Assembly: GCA_029204045.2 (NCBI GenBank)
Contig: CM055066.1
Location: 682,001-746,000, forward strand
DNA length: 64,000 nt
Reading direction: 5' to 3'
Origin: Tillandsia leiboldiana
Lineage: Eukaryota; Streptophyta; Magnoliopsida; Poales; Bromeliaceae
The first letter of the stretch is position 1, and each line of letters starts with the position of its first letter. The position numbers were made by a program, and so were the translations under genes. Positions 29,791 through 41,525 of the stretch are shown here, in pieces. Under the pieces are notes generated by a model. It saw only the letters and a program-made list of their open reading frames with translations. It was not told where the DNA came from and did not search any database.

Positions 29791-30006
29791 ATGGAGAGGG
29801 AGGAGGAGAGAGTGAGAGAAGGGTGGGAGACGCCGAAGAGGGTGGAGTGCCGGATCTCGGCGGCGCTCCCGTGCCCGCCGCCGCCGAAGAAGAAGCCGCC
29901 GAGGGCTCTCCGGAAGCGGCGGGAGCCGCCGAGGAACGGCTACTTCCAACCGCCGGATTTGGAGGCGCTTTTCACGCTGGCGCCGCGGAGAGAGGCGTGC
30001 GCTTGA
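29791..30006 (+). CDS. SIAMESE-related (SMR) cyclin-dependent kinase inhibitor
   Basis: A single-exon 71-residue nuclear-type regulator. The motifs in order match the SMR family: ETPKRVECRI (13-22), the CPPPPKKKPP basic/proline block (28-37), and the cyclin-binding-like FQPPDLEALF (52-61). SMR proteins bind CDK-cyclin complexes and promote endoreduplication or arrest, often in response to stress or DNA damage. The intronless layout and size (70-130 residues) fit the family. G-box-like motifs upstream would suit hormone or stress control, but that is inference. Recognition rests on the three short motifs together. Confidence 0.85.
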   Translation: MEREEERVREGWETPKRVECRISAALPCPPPPKKKPPRALRKRREPPRNGYFQPPDLEALFTLAPRREACA

Positions 30007-30449
30007 CACGACAACAACGGATTGGCACGAAACGGCACAGCGGAACAATTTTGTAGATACCTCTCTATGTTGTACTTTATAGTTTTTGATTTGGAAGTAG
30101 CTGTAGTTGTTAGAGATTTTAGCTATATATGTAGTTCCTTCTTAATGTGCTCTTCATGAAACAGTATAAGTGAGTTTTTGCTAGTCATTAGCCCATTTCT
30201 CTGCTCTTTATTTTTGCCTTTGATATAGTTAGAGGTTTAGAGAAGCAATGGCTTGGTTTTTGGTGATTCTATTGGATGAAAGGTAAAACCTTTATTAAAG
30301 TTGTGGTCATTTGGTCTAGCTTTTGGAAACATATTTTTGGTTTATGAAATAGCACAAGCAAAATTTCTCGAGCTTTTGGATTGGACCAAAAGCCAAAATA
30401 ACAGTGTGTACTTCAAAAGCACTTGAGACATTTCTACAGTCCCATATAG
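30007..30449. other. 3' flank of SMR gene
   Basis: AT-rich with no gene seen; probably the SMR 3' UTR. The final bases (30450-30458, TAAGATTAA) are the left target duplication of the next element. Confidence 0.5.
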
Positions 30450-30458
30450 TAAGATTAA

Positions 30459-31533
30459 GGGTTAATTGCATACATGTCCCTCCAAATATATCGACTCGCA
30501 AATATATTCCTGTAAAATTCAACTTTTTATATTTATTTCTGCAAAAATCCAAAGTTCTTCAAATATGCCCCTGAGGTTAATCTCCGTTTGAAATCCGTTA
30601 ATTTTTTAACAGATTCCATATAAAATTACTTTTTTACCCCTTATATATGCAATTAATCCATAATAATAATAAAATCTCTCATCTCTCATTTCTCCTCTCC
30701 TCGTCGCATGATTCCACTCTCCCATTTTCTTTCCAACGCATAGAGCACGACGCAACCCTCTCCAATGGCGACGACGCCCTCGCCTTCTCCAACGGCGGCG
30801 ACGAAACCCTGACCCTAATCTCCCAGCACTCCGCCGCCGACGACTCCCACAAGAACATCGGCGGCGGCGGCGGAGATGGCGAGTTTAAGACGGTCATGGA
30901 GGAGATCGGGGGCTTGAAAGCGGAGAAGCAGGAGCTGGAGGCCCAGCTCGAGGCGGCGCGGCACGAGCGCGGCGTCGTCACGGCCGAGGCCCGCCGCCTC
31001 GAGGTTGAGATCGAGCGCGTGCACGCGGACCTCGTCGCGGCCGCCTCCACCGCGTTGGATGCCGAGGCCCTGGCGGAGGAGCTCAAGGCCGAGCGGGACA
31101 AGCTCGTGGGCGAGATCGCGAGCCTCTACTCGGAGGTGGAGTTGAAGGAGGAGGAGATCTCCCTGTTGCAGCGGAGGGCGAGGGCTCTCACAGATGCCAA
31201 GGAGGAGGCGGCGAAGGCGAGTGCGGAGCCCGAGGACGATCTGAGGAAGCGGAACATTCTTCTGGCGGAGAAGATCCAAGATGAAGAGGAAGAAGGGATG
31301 GGAAGAGAAGAGGAAAAAACCCAACGTTAAAATAAAAAAAAGGGTAAAATAGTATATTCACTTTCTAATCTAACCAAGGTTAAGCATTTAACCTATGGTT
31401 AACTCATTTTTTCTAACAGAGGAGCATATTTGAATAACGGTGGATTTTTGCAGGGATAAATATGAAAAGTTGAATTTTGCAGGAATATATTTGCAAGTCG
31501 ACATATTTGGAGGGACATGTATGTAATTAACCC
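30459..31533. mobile_element. Pack-MULE-like element with captured GC-rich gene fragment
   Basis: A 1075-bp element with long terminal inverted repeats: about 113 bp at 30459-30571 and 31421-31533, roughly nine in ten bases matching. Both ends start GGGTTAATT(G/A)CATACATG. It is flanked by perfect 9-bp duplications TAAGATTAA (30450-30458 and 31534-31542). Long TIRs and a 9-bp duplication are the marks of Mutator-like elements. The interior is not a transposase; it is a GC-rich coding-like insert (about 30740-31270) sharply different in composition from the AT-rich TIRs. That is the Pack-MULE pattern. Confidence 0.88.
30647..31330 (+). CDS. Coiled-coil protein fragment carried by the Pack-MULE-like element
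   Basis: Open frame of 227 codons lying wholly inside the element. Its middle and end (about residues 80-222) are a heptad-rich, Ala/Glu/Lys/Arg coiled coil (EEIGGLKAEKQELEAQLEAA and similar). The start is AT-rich TIR-side sequence fused in frame to a captured GC-rich segment starting near residue 32. I do not recognise the parent gene; coiled-coil composition alone is not diagnostic. Whether it is transcribed is unknown. It is more likely a captured fragment than a functional gene. Confidence 0.5.
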   Translation: MQLIHNNNKISHLSFLLSSSHDSTLPFSFQRIEHDATLSNGDDALAFSNGGDETLTLISQHSAADDSHKNIGGGGGDGEFKTVMEEIGGLKAEKQELEAQLEAARHERGVVTAEARRLEVEIERVHADLVAAASTALDAEALAEELKAERDKLVGEIASLYSEVELKEEEISLLQRRARALTDAKEEAAKASAEPEDDLRKRNILLAEKIQDEEEEGMGREEEKTQR

Positions 31534-31542
31534 TAAGATTAA

Positions 31543-32410
31543 ATTATCCTAGCTAACTATTCATAGGATAACACCTAAAACACAAATTATTTTTCACTAT
31601 CTCTATCCATGTGTATTGTAATATACCAATTATGATATATTTTTTTTCAGTTTCACTGAAAAATGTAATTTGGCCTGGTCTAGCCAGATGGTAAACCTGC
31701 GGACACCACCAATCTCGGATCGGTTGGCATTAATTTGGCCCAAAATTAATGTTCCTGGTTGGACCCAAGCCTATTAAACAATGGACCTGGCTAATAGATT
31801 ACAGAGCTTAGGTTGTATGCTTGTATTAACATCTTAATTCCTGTACTGTTTTAGACTTGCAAGTTCGAACTGGCCCATTTAGCAATGTAATGGCCTAACT
31901 TACAAATATTTGCTGGGCAGACCCTGTGTAGAACTCGGGGCTAACTAAAATTTGGGCTGGGCCAAAATTCTCTGGACCATACTTTGACACTAATAAATCA
32001 ATAATACCAAAATATTTAAAATTTGATTTCTATATATTTCAAGGAAAGATACTACACATACACCCTATTTCCCTATTTTAAGATGTACACTCACTTAGGA
32101 GTGTAAAAAAGTATTTCCCTATTTCAAGTGCGTATCCATTAATTCACTATAAATGCATCTGAGGCTAACCGTTTTCTAGATTATATATATAAATATATAT
32201 ATATAGAGTTTTACTATTATGTCAAGTAATTAGTGTTTGTAAGTTTTCTATGATTAAATTTTTTATTTTGATTAATTTCATCTATCATATTATTCCACCA
32301 ATTACACGCTAAATCTAAAAGGCCCGCTATAATTTTAATCACACATCTTTTAAATACTAAAAATCTATAAATGCCAATAACTTATAGTTTTAAAGTCATA
32401 AAGTTTAATT

Positions 32411-32476
<66 letters not shown>
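31543..32476. other. Intergenic with (AT)n tract
   Basis: No gene is supported. An (AT)n microsatellite at 32414-32476 ends at MITE copy B. Near 32060-32120 there are TACACTC/GAGTGTA fragments that weakly recall the MITE ends. Confidence 0.5.
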
Positions 32477-32479
<3 letters not shown>

Positions 32480-32646
32480 CAATGCTACATGTACATCCCG
32501 AAGGGGTGTACATCATACACCTCCACCATTTTAATGGTGGCGATATTTTTTACGGGTCACATCGAGTGACCCATCATCACACCCCCACCCTTAGATGGGT
32601 GGGGTGTATGATGTACACCCCGAAAGGGGTGTACACATAGCATTTT

Positions 32647-32648
<2 letters not shown>
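32477..32648 (-). mobile_element. 172-bp multi-hairpin MITE, copy B
   Basis: Reverse orientation to copy A: it starts GAGCAATGCTACATGTACA and ends ACATAGCATTTTCC. It is embedded between two (AT)n tracts (32414-32476 and 32649-32716), so the 9-bp duplication TATATATAT cannot be told from the microsatellite. It seems to have inserted into an (AT)n run. Confidence 0.9.

Positions 32649-32716
<68 letters not shown>
32649..32716. repeat. (AT)n microsatellite right of MITE copy B
   Basis: About 68 bp of AT dinucleotides, continuing the tract on the element's other side. Confidence 0.9.
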
Positions 32717-32719
<3 letters not shown>

Positions 32720-33461
32720 GAGTTTATATGTTTTCAAAAATACAAACTTAACTATACTTGTAAATTTTTTACCATAAAATTTATATTGAGATTCATACTA
32801 TTGTACTCTTTTTTTAATTGACTTTACAATAACATGAATCTCAATACAAATTTTACAAATTTTATAATAAAAAATATACAAACATAATTAAACTTGTACT
32901 TTTAAAATTATATAAGCTATATTCTCTTTCTATATATATAGTCCGACGGTTATACTATCGATAATATAAAATATTTAATAATATTAATTTTTTTACAATT
33001 AAATTTACTTATTTATTTATTTTTATTTATTAAATTATATTATTTTTTCAACGAGCACCAAATTTTAAAAATCTACTATCATTCCAAAACCATGTATCAC
33101 TTTATCTATCATTCCAAAACCATGTATCACTTTGTCTAAAACTATCAAAAAATTGCACCGATGAGCCAAACCAACTCGCACCTCACGCGAGTCACGTGAG
33201 CTCCTCCGCACATTTCGTGGTAACGAAGAAACAAAACCGGGGGCTCGACATCGCTTATATCGTCCCCGACCCGCGGCCCCTCTTCTCCACCCTCTTCAGC
33301 CGAATACCATCGACGCGTCTCCTCCCCCATCACCAATCCGGCAATTCCTCTCTTTGCCCCCTCACGAAAACCCTAACCCTAATCTTCTAGTCCCGAACCT
33401 CTCTCTCCCCAATCTCCTATTCCCTAGGGTTTGCGAAGTTTATGCGCGATTTCACCTCACG
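32717..33461. promoter_or_regulatory. Upstream region of the FtsH gene, with telo-box
   Basis: AT-rich distal part with a 30-bp tandem duplication (33081-33110, 33111-33140), then a GC-rich leader. AAAACCCTAACCCTAA at 33367-33382 is a double telo-box. Such motifs are common in 5' leaders of plant genes for translation and organelle biogenesis. No TATA box is clear. Confidence 0.55.
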
Positions 33462-36400
33462 ATGAGCTTCTCCACTCTCGGGCGTTCCCTCTTGCGATCC
33501 TCTCGCTCCCGGTCCCGAACCGTAAGCCCCTCTCCTGATCTCTTCGTTAGATCGTTCGTTTGCGGGGTTTGTAATGTGTTTGTGGCGGTTTTTTGTGCGG
33601 TTTAGGCCGCTCTTTTGGGTGGATTCGTCGGGAACCCGGTGCGATCTCCCTGCTCGGGGTGCGGCGATGGTGGATTAGGGTTTATTAGGAGTTATTTGAC
33701 TTCGGTTGGAGAGAATAGGGTTGTAGGCGCGGGGAATCAACTCGGGGAGTGGAGGTTTCTGCTTGCCAATCCCAGTTTTAGGCGATTGTTTTGTAGTGAT
33801 TCTCCAAATAAGAAGAGTAAGTTTTTCTATTGGCAAAGTTATGTTTTTGAAGTTGTTTATGGTATTACCATTTTGGCCAAGTGTTAAGTTTGTATGAAAT
33901 ATCCTGATTTTTTTTTTATCTTTGTGGTTATGTAGATTATGAGAATTACTATCCGAAGGATAAGAAGGAGATTCCGAAGGCGAATGAGAGTAACAGATCA
34001 GATTCAAAGAGTATGTGATACTTTTTTACAACCTTAAGTATCTGTTCTCTAATTAGCATTGACTTGGGGATCATCGTTTTAAAAAAATTGCTAATATTTT
34101 CTTTTCTTGGTAAAGCAAAAATTGCTTGTATTCTCACATAGAGCAATAACAATAAGAGAAGAAAATTGAGACCAGTAATCACCGAGTGCCTGTTTAGCAT
34201 GGCTACTCAAATGATTTTCCTAGTCTGAAAAGTAGTTTTGATGCATTTGACAAAACAAAAGTTCTTGAGATTTTGCTGTGGCTGGAAATAAAGCAAGCTT
34301 TTCCTTGCTTAAAGCAGGATCTTCAGTACGTGGCTTCTTCTTTAACGGCATGGGGACGCTAGGGATAATATGAAATAACTGCGGGCTTCTGCTTCCGAAA
34401 AGCAGCAGTTCTAGTTTGTACTCCTTTTCTGCTACAGCAGAAATCTGTTTAGGGGGATTCTGACGGAATTACTGTTATCGAACAACACTTGTGCAAAAGC
34501 TCTAGTTGAGCTAGGCATGTAACTGAAATCGTACCTAAGAGCCTGTCTTGTGGTTGACTCTTGTAAGAAGGAAAAGAACTGTTCTACTGAACACATTATC
34601 TTGCGAAATACTGATGTTTCTGTCTAGGGATTCTCAAATGTAAATGCACTTGTACGATGATCGCATGCTTAAGGCTTTTTTTTTTTATGTTCATGAAATA
34701 TAGTTTGCCAAATTTTAAATTGAGGTATATTTAAACTCACTTGTTGCCTTGTTATCCACTAATTTCATCTTGATTTATTTTTCATTTCCTAAAGATTCAA
34801 GTGCAGATGACCAAGGAAACTTCCAGGAGAATTTCATAAAGCAGTTGCAAAATTACCTTGCTCCTCTTATATTTATTGGTCTGTTGCTTTCGTCTTTCTC
34901 TGCTGGTTCATCTGAGCAGAAGGAGGTAGGATCATTCCTTATTACCATTGCATTTGCTCCAATTTTAAAATGTTTAAATATATATTTTTTTATCGTGCTG
35001 GCCTAATATTTAAGGTTTTATGTTTAGTGACATATTTATTTGTGTTTAGCTGTATTCTTGCATATTCCTGAGTTGGTACAAATGTATGTTTGTCTACAAT
35101 ATTGGTTGTTAATTTGTGTGTGTTGATACTAATGTGTGGACACAATCTTTCCTCACTTAGTTCACCCATCAGAAATGGCTAGCATAAACCTGATAACTCT
35201 TATTATGCATATTCTAAAGCATTTGATCAGGGAGAATCTTCATTAGTTAGTTCACTTTCCACCACTTCGTCTAAGAGAAACATTATAAGCTGGGGCTGTT
35301 GTGCTAATATAAATGTAGGTTGGGTAAGTGGAACAAGAAGGGACCAGGTATTACGCTTTTAGTTAATAAGTGGAACTCGAGTGTTGTTTTTCTTTTTTTG
35401 CAAGAGTAGATTTTGATGAAGTTACATGGTTTATGCTCTCAAGGTGTTTGCTTTACCGTTGTCGAGTTTGCTATGCTGTTTCTTACCTCTAAGTTGCTTG
35501 GTAGCATAAATTCGGTCATCGAGATGCAAGAGTTACTACACATGACTTCTTAGCAGTATTTTGTTTCTTGCTTGCTTTGCTTCACAAGTTTTGGGCTTCT
35601 TATCAGCTAGTTTGGATTGGACATATTTGTTAAGACAAACTGCACAATTATCTTACTGTAATTGCCTAATTTCCAATTTTTAGATCATTGAATGGACAGT
35701 TTTCTAAAATCTAAAGCCACAATGTTTGCTTCCTATATTTTGCAGATCAGCTTTCAGGAGTTCAAAAATAAACTGTTGGAACCTGGTTTAGTTGATCATA
35801 TTGTTATATCTAATAAATCAGTCGCAAAAGTATATGTCAGAAGTTCACCACGGATGAACACTCAGAACCAAGACAATGATATTCAGGCTACCACAACAGA
35901 TATTCCTGCTAGACACTCTCCCAGTCGGTTTAAGTACTACTTCAATATTGGAAGTGTAGAATCTTTTGAGGAAAAGTTGGAGGAAGCTCAAGAAGCTCTA
36001 GGGATGGATCCACATGACTATATTCCTGTAACTTACCTTTCTGAAGTAAACTGGTATCAAGAACTGCTGAGATTTGCCCCAACAGCCATCCTTGTCGGAC
36101 TTGTCTATTTAACGGGGAGAAGATTACAAGGTGGGTTTAATATAGGTGGTGGTTCTGGGAAGGGGAATCGTGGAATATTCAACATTGGAAAGGCTCAAGT
36201 GACAAAGATGGATAAGAATTCCAAGAATAAGGTTAGAATAGAAATTCTTTATATTCTTTATTGGTAGCTTTTTTACTTTTTTGCTTAGATTTTCCATTAA
36301 ATGGAAAAGATGGTTTTTTTTTTTTTTTTAGTTTAGAAAGCTTATCACATGTGATGATAACTGTTTAATACTGACTCTTACAAATTATCCAGGAAAATGA

Positions 36401-38394
36401 GGGACTATAAACTCAACTTGTATTCATCTTTATTACAATATTATTCATATTGTGAACCAGGTTTATTTTAAAGATGTTGCCGGCTGTGATGAAGCCAAAG
36501 AAGAAATTATGGAGTTTGTGCACTTCCTTAAAAACCCTAAGAAATACGAGGAATTAGGAGCCAAAATTCCCAAAGGTGCTCTCCTTGTGGGTCCTCCCGG
36601 CACAGGAAAGACCCTTCTTGCAAAAGCAACCGCAGGAGAATCCGCCGTGCCGTTCCTGTCTATTTCTGGTTCAGATTTCATGGAAATGTTTGTTGGTGTG
36701 GGCCCTTCCAGGGTTAGAAACTTATTCCAAGAAGCTAGACAATGTGCACCCAGCATTATTTTTATTGACGAAATTGATGCCATTGGTCGAGCAAGAGGTC
36801 GTGGAGGTTTCTCTGGTGCAAATGATGAAAGAGAAAGCACTCTAAACCAGCTGCTAGTAGAGATGGATGGATTTGGAACGACTGCTGGTGTGGTTGTACT
36901 TGCGGGTACAAATCGACCTGATATCTTGGATAAAGCTTTGCTTCGGCCGGGTCGGTTTGATCGCCAAATTACGATTGATAAGCCTGACGTCAAAGGACGT
37001 GAACAGATATTCCGTATTTATCTTAAAAAAATTAAGCTGGATAATGAACCCTCGTTTTATTCTCAAAGATTAGCTGCTCTCACGCCAGGATTTGCTGGAG
37101 CTGATATTGCTAATGTTTGTAACGAAGCTGCACTGATTGCTGCTCGAAATGAGGAAACCCAGGTCACAATGCAGCATTTTGAGGCTGCTATTGATAGGAT
37201 TATTGGTGGTTTGGAGAAGAAGAATAAGGTACCTTGTTTTTTTCCTTTTCAGTAAATTGAATTCAGTTTTCAGTCTTCTTATTTGCAGTCCATGTGCACA
37301 TATTTCTGATGATTTTCCCTTTCCCCTGTTAAACCATATGTTGTTATTTTATTTTTTCTAGGTTATCAGCAAGCTTGAACGCCGAACCGTTGCCTATCAC
37401 GAATCAGGCCATGCGGTTGCTGGATGGTTTTTAGAGCATGCAGAGCCCCTTCTCAAAGTAACAATAGTACCTCGTGGAACTGCAGCTTTGGGCTTTGCTC
37501 AGTATGTCCCGAATGAAAACCTTCTTATGACCAAAGAACAGCTCTTTGACGTGACGTGTATGACACTGGGAGGCCGTGCATCTGAAGAGGTAAACTACTT
37601 TGATTAATTGGTTTTGGATGAATTATTGAGGAACATTTTTTTCTTATTGAATACTGTTACCTTGGTAACTTTTGCTGGATGTTTGGATTGTTATTGGGTG
37701 CTCAATCTGTGAGGATCGTCGTTATGATTTACAATTACCTTATTGCTTTCTATGAATCACAAATACGTCCTTGTAGAGTCCCTTGTAGTTTAGTACACAC
37801 GGTAAAATATCTCACCGGTATCCATTTTGTCGGCCTTAGTTGTGGCTACTTTTGATTGCAGAGTAACTGTAAGCATAAAATTGTAGTGAAATCTCAGTGA
37901 CACATTTCTTTTTCCAGGTTTTGATAGGCAAGATCTCCACCGGTGCGCAGAACGACCTGGAAAAAGTAACCAAGATGACGTACGCGCAGGTCGCGGTCTA
38001 CGGCTTCAGCGACAAGGTTGGGCTCCTCTCCTTCCCTCAAAGAGAAGACGGCTTCGAGATGGCGAAACCCTACAGCAGCAAGACTGGGGCCATCATAGAC
38101 AGCGAGGTGAGGGAGTGGGTCGCCAAGGCCTACGAACGAACTGTCGCGCTAATAAAGGAACACAAGGACCATGTTATGCAGGTTGCGGAGCTTCTGCTTG
38201 AGAAGGAAGTCCTACACCAGGACGACTTGGTCCGTATTTTAGGGGATCGACCGTTCAAATCGAATGAACCCACAAACTACGATCGGTTCAAGCTAGGGTT
38301 TATGGAAGAGAAGGGCCAAGAAGCTTCGCAGGGTGCTAATGAGGCAGATGATGGCGGAACCCCGTCACTCGACGGGGAAGTCGTGCCGACTTGA
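33462..38394 (+). CDS. Mitochondrial ATP-dependent zinc metalloprotease FtsH (m-AAA type, FTSH3/FTSH10-like)
   Basis: Eight coding exons: 33462-33521, 33606-33816, 33936-34010, 34795-34925, 35746-36231, 36461-37228, 37362-37589 and 37918-38394. All splice sites are GT-AG and the joined frame is 811 residues, the usual length for this class. The N-terminus (LGRSLLRSSRSRSR) is an Arg/Ser-rich mitochondrial presequence. Two membrane segments (about 143-155 and in exon 5, FAPTAILVGLVYLTG) flank the intermembrane domain, as in matrix-facing m-AAA proteases. The AAA+ domain has Walker A GPPGTGKT (365-372), Walker B IIFIDEID (420-427) and the second region of homology with Arg fingers. The zinc site HESGH is at 590-594. 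All catalytic elements are intact. It degrades misfolded inner-membrane proteins and processes substrates. Confidence 0.96.
34180..34540. other. GC-richer block in FtsH intron 3
   Basis: This part of the intron (GAGTGCCTGTTTAGC... with CTGCTT/AAGCAG inverted motifs) looks unlike the surrounding AT-rich intron. It may be an old DNA-transposon fragment. Ends and duplications are not clear. Confidence 0.25.
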
Positions 38395-38905
38395 ACGGGG
38401 GAGACGGACGTTCGATTGTGTTTGTATATTAAAGAATTTTTTTTGTCTTCAGATTATTGTTAATCTTTGCAGCTTAACAAATTGTATAAATTAAATTAAT
38501 GTAACTGATCCCTTTTTGTGGGTGGTATGATCAGAGGCTACTTTACTGCTTGTGGGCACCCATAATCTGAGTTTGCCTGTCTTTAGATTCAAATCAAATA
38601 AATTTGCTTTTCTAATATTGGCCGAGTGAAGCAAATAGGAGAATTTGCTCCGGACGAGGAACTCGTTTTCTTTTTCTTGTCGAGTCTTTCTTGGATGGCA
38701 TCATGTCGAAGCAAATTCGTCAATCTTTTTCGAGAATTCTGGAAATTATTTGCTTGGTAACATGTGGTTGAAGGAATTCCTTGTGATATTACATGTTGAA
38801 TGCTGAGGAGCGCTTTTGATTTACGTCGATAAATTTATGTGGCACAAATTTTGTTGGTTACAATTTTATACAACTGGTTCCTTTCTCAAATGCAATATTA
38901 TTATT
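38395..38905. other. 3' flank of FtsH gene
   Basis: No gene. Probably the FtsH 3' UTR, then intergenic sequence ending in ATT repeats (38897-38905), the left duplication of MITE copy C. Confidence 0.5.
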
Positions 38906-39077
38906 GAGCAATGCTACATGTACACCCCGAAGGGGTGTACATCATACACCTCCACCATTTTAATGGTGACGATATTTTTTACGGGTCACATCAAGTGACC
39001 CATCATCACACCCCCACCCTTAGATGGGTGGGGTGTATGATGTACACCCCGAAAAGGGTGTACACATAGCATTTTCC
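38906..39077 (-). mobile_element. 172-bp multi-hairpin MITE, copy C
   Basis: Same orientation as copy B. Flanked by ATTATTATT at 38897-38905 and 39078-39086 (9 bp). Both end palindromes and the three internal palindromes are present, with one base change each in some arms. Confidence 0.92.
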
Positions 39078-39352
39078 ATTATTATTATTATGCAAAACAC
39101 CATTTACTATCCGCTTCAGACCTATACCAACACAACGTAGCCCAGATCCAACTTAGTCCAACTGTGGAGGCCCCATACGGGCCCAATACCAATTCCGACG
39201 TAGTAACGAAAAGGAGAACAAACTACTGTAAGCCCATGAAGGCCCACGTACAAATTATAGATAAAATTCCGACCCAGTAACGAAAAAGAGAAAAAACTGC
39301 ACTAAGCAAGCCCATGAAGGCCCACTCACAAAAATCGTAGCACACTATAAAA

Positions 39353-39424
39353 CGCCGTTGCCGGGGATCGAACCCGGGTCACCCGCGTGACAGGCGGGAA
39401 TACTCACCACTATACTACAACGAC
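39353..39424 (-). tRNA. tRNA-Asp (anticodon GUC)
   Basis: 72-nt tRNA on the minus strand. The 5' acceptor arm GTCGTTG pairs with CAACGGC at the 3' end. It has a D-arm TAGTATAGTGG, an anticodon loop CCTGTCACG with GTC in the centre on a CCCGC/GCGGG stem, and a T-arm with GGTTCGATCC. There is no intron and CCA is not encoded, as expected for a plant nuclear tRNA gene. The T-run at 39434-39440 is on the upstream side and is not its terminator. Confidence 0.95.
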
Positions 39425-39592
39425 TTGGTTATTAACTTTTATATTTTTATTTATTTTATATTCATTCGCATATATTGTTTCTTTTTTTCTCACTTAGCCT
39501 GTTGGCAATTTTCAAATCATACAAAATTAAATTTAGAACTCGATTGGTATTGTTGCTATTTAACACTAATTTTACATGTTTTGATTTGTTGG

Positions 39593-39634
<42 letters not shown>

Positions 39635-40578
39635 ATGTTATTGTAAGTAACTAGCTTGCATTGCATTCTGCTAAGTAATAAATGATAATTTATTTTAAAA
39701 ACTTTTGGAAGCAAAAAAAAAAATTATTTTAAATTATACAAAAAGATCCAAAGAAGCTTCCTTTCCTGTTGTAAATCGGTAACAAACTACATAATAGTAT
39801 GCTGCAACCTGTTCGCTTCAAGAACCCTTTATGATTTGCAGAATGAAGGGAGACGAAACACTTCTCCGACGAAAATTGGATGTGGTTGGAAATCACTTTC
39901 ATCTGCAGCTGGAAATTTTGAATTGGAAAGATGATTTTGTAGGCCTTAATTAGATGTTGATTATCTATTCTTACACCTACTTATTCTGCAGGAGACTAAT
40001 AGTCAACAACACAAAATTTTACCAAGTCAAATGATGATTTGAGGTACATTTCATTGGTTTAAAAATAATGTCTTTGATTAGTACATTGGAGCTAAGATAA
40101 ACTTCAAGCATGTCATTTGTCGAAGAAGTTCTCAAGATACAGATAAGTACACATTGACCAAACCCCACTAAACATCTGCAGCACACTTTCTTGTGGTTGC
40201 TTGTAAATACAGAGACGTGCAAAGGTGAGTGTTGGATCATTGGCGCTAATCATTAATTCCAAAAACTCGAGTTTTTAGAAATACGCAACTAATTCACTTA
40301 AAACGTAAAGACACAGCGTCCACGGGTCTCGACCGAACTTAACCCACCTGGACGTTAGGTCTATTATTGGGTCTCTTGCTGTTAGGTCTATTGTAGACCA
40401 CAGTCCCACTCAACTTATTGGGCTCACCCAACTCAACTTATTAGTCTCCTGGGTCTATTGTCACGGGACGGTAAGCTGGATCTATTTTAACCCATACATA
40501 AATAGCCAATAGTGAGTCTTCACATATCTTGATAAAGTCACAGAATTATACAAATTTAACTGTGAAGTTAATGGAGAT
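39425..40578. other. Intergenic between tRNA and GRAS pseudogene
   Basis: An (AT)n run lies at 39597-39630. Around 40250-40500 there is a moderately GC-rich stretch with repeated GTTAGGTCTATT and CTCAACTTATT motifs that may be a piece of an old LTR. No gene is supported. Confidence 0.45.
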
Positions 40579-41525
40579 CATTAGGTTTCCACACGGAGAA
40601 GGAGAAGGCGTAGAGGATACGCTCCTTACACCCATGCAGTAGCTACCTATTATCCTCATCCACAATGAAATCCTTATGATAGCATGCCTTCATCTTCTCC
40701 CTCACTTAATTTCTTCATGAACTCTACATTTAGCAGTAACTGCTCTGCTTGAACCCTGCCCTGAGGCTCCTCAACTGCCACTGCTTATAAGTTTCGAGCC
40801 TACACACTCTTTCTGAACCCTCACATGATATAACATTACGAATTTGCCGTCCAAATTTATCCCTCTCGATCAATAGTCTCTGCTCGTGCTCACACGGAAT
40901 GTCGGTTTCGATCGTATCAAAAATCGCTGAGTAATGGAAAGATGCTTCACAAAAAAGGGGGCACTATATGAACCATTAACAATCTCATGAATGAACATTA
41001 CTGGGTTCATCTTTCTAGATTTCTAGACCGGTAGAGGCAATTTACAATTAGAACCACATCACTGTTGATGTGAAGATCCTCCACCCGGATTGTCTCATAT
41101 TTGGCTGCAAGAGCTTGAAATTCGAAAGGAATATTAATAAATGTCTTAGCGTAATCAGCTAAACGGCACACCGTCTCCTCAATAAGCTCCGCTGAGCGGA
41201 AGCCTGGCCGTCCTCCTCTTCCGCTTCAGGCGGTAAAGAGAAACCATTGGCCTCCGAATCAGCGGCCAACTTGTCCTCACCAGGAAAGAATTTTTTTGCC
41301 TCCTAGATCAGCTTCCTTAGCAAATTGCGAAGCAGGTTGGCTTCGAACATGTCGATCTCCTAACCGTTCAAAAACTTTTTGAGCACTATTTGAAGAGGAA
41401 ACCGACGACTGAGAAACCGATAACAGCAAACTAAGGCCGAGTCTGTAGTTGACGGTATTCGACAGGATCCTAATGTCAGCTATTCTCTACGACCACGACC
41501 CCGCCATTGTTACCATTATCACTCC
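40579..41525 (-). pseudogene. GRAS-family pseudogene, duplicate of the adjacent SCL gene
   Basis: Plainly alignable with the intact GRAS gene 2 kb to the right, same strand. The right-to-left order covers part of the N-terminal region (equivalent to about 43930-44210), then jumps at about 41205-41225 directly to the PFYRE/SAW half (equivalent to about 42514-43190). The central LHRI-VHIID part is deleted. A further gap lies near 41020-41050. Frames are interrupted by stops and indels, so no protein is expected. It is a tandem copy that decayed after an internal deletion of about 0.75 kb. Confidence 0.85.

Noticed and set aside
30679..31324. Long antisense frames in the Pack-MULE insert
   Set aside because: High GC content gives open frames in several phases; the sense frame has the heptad pattern.
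33675..34007. 110-codon antisense frame over FtsH exon 2-3
   Set aside because: It crosses the clear splice sites of the FtsH exons on the other strand.
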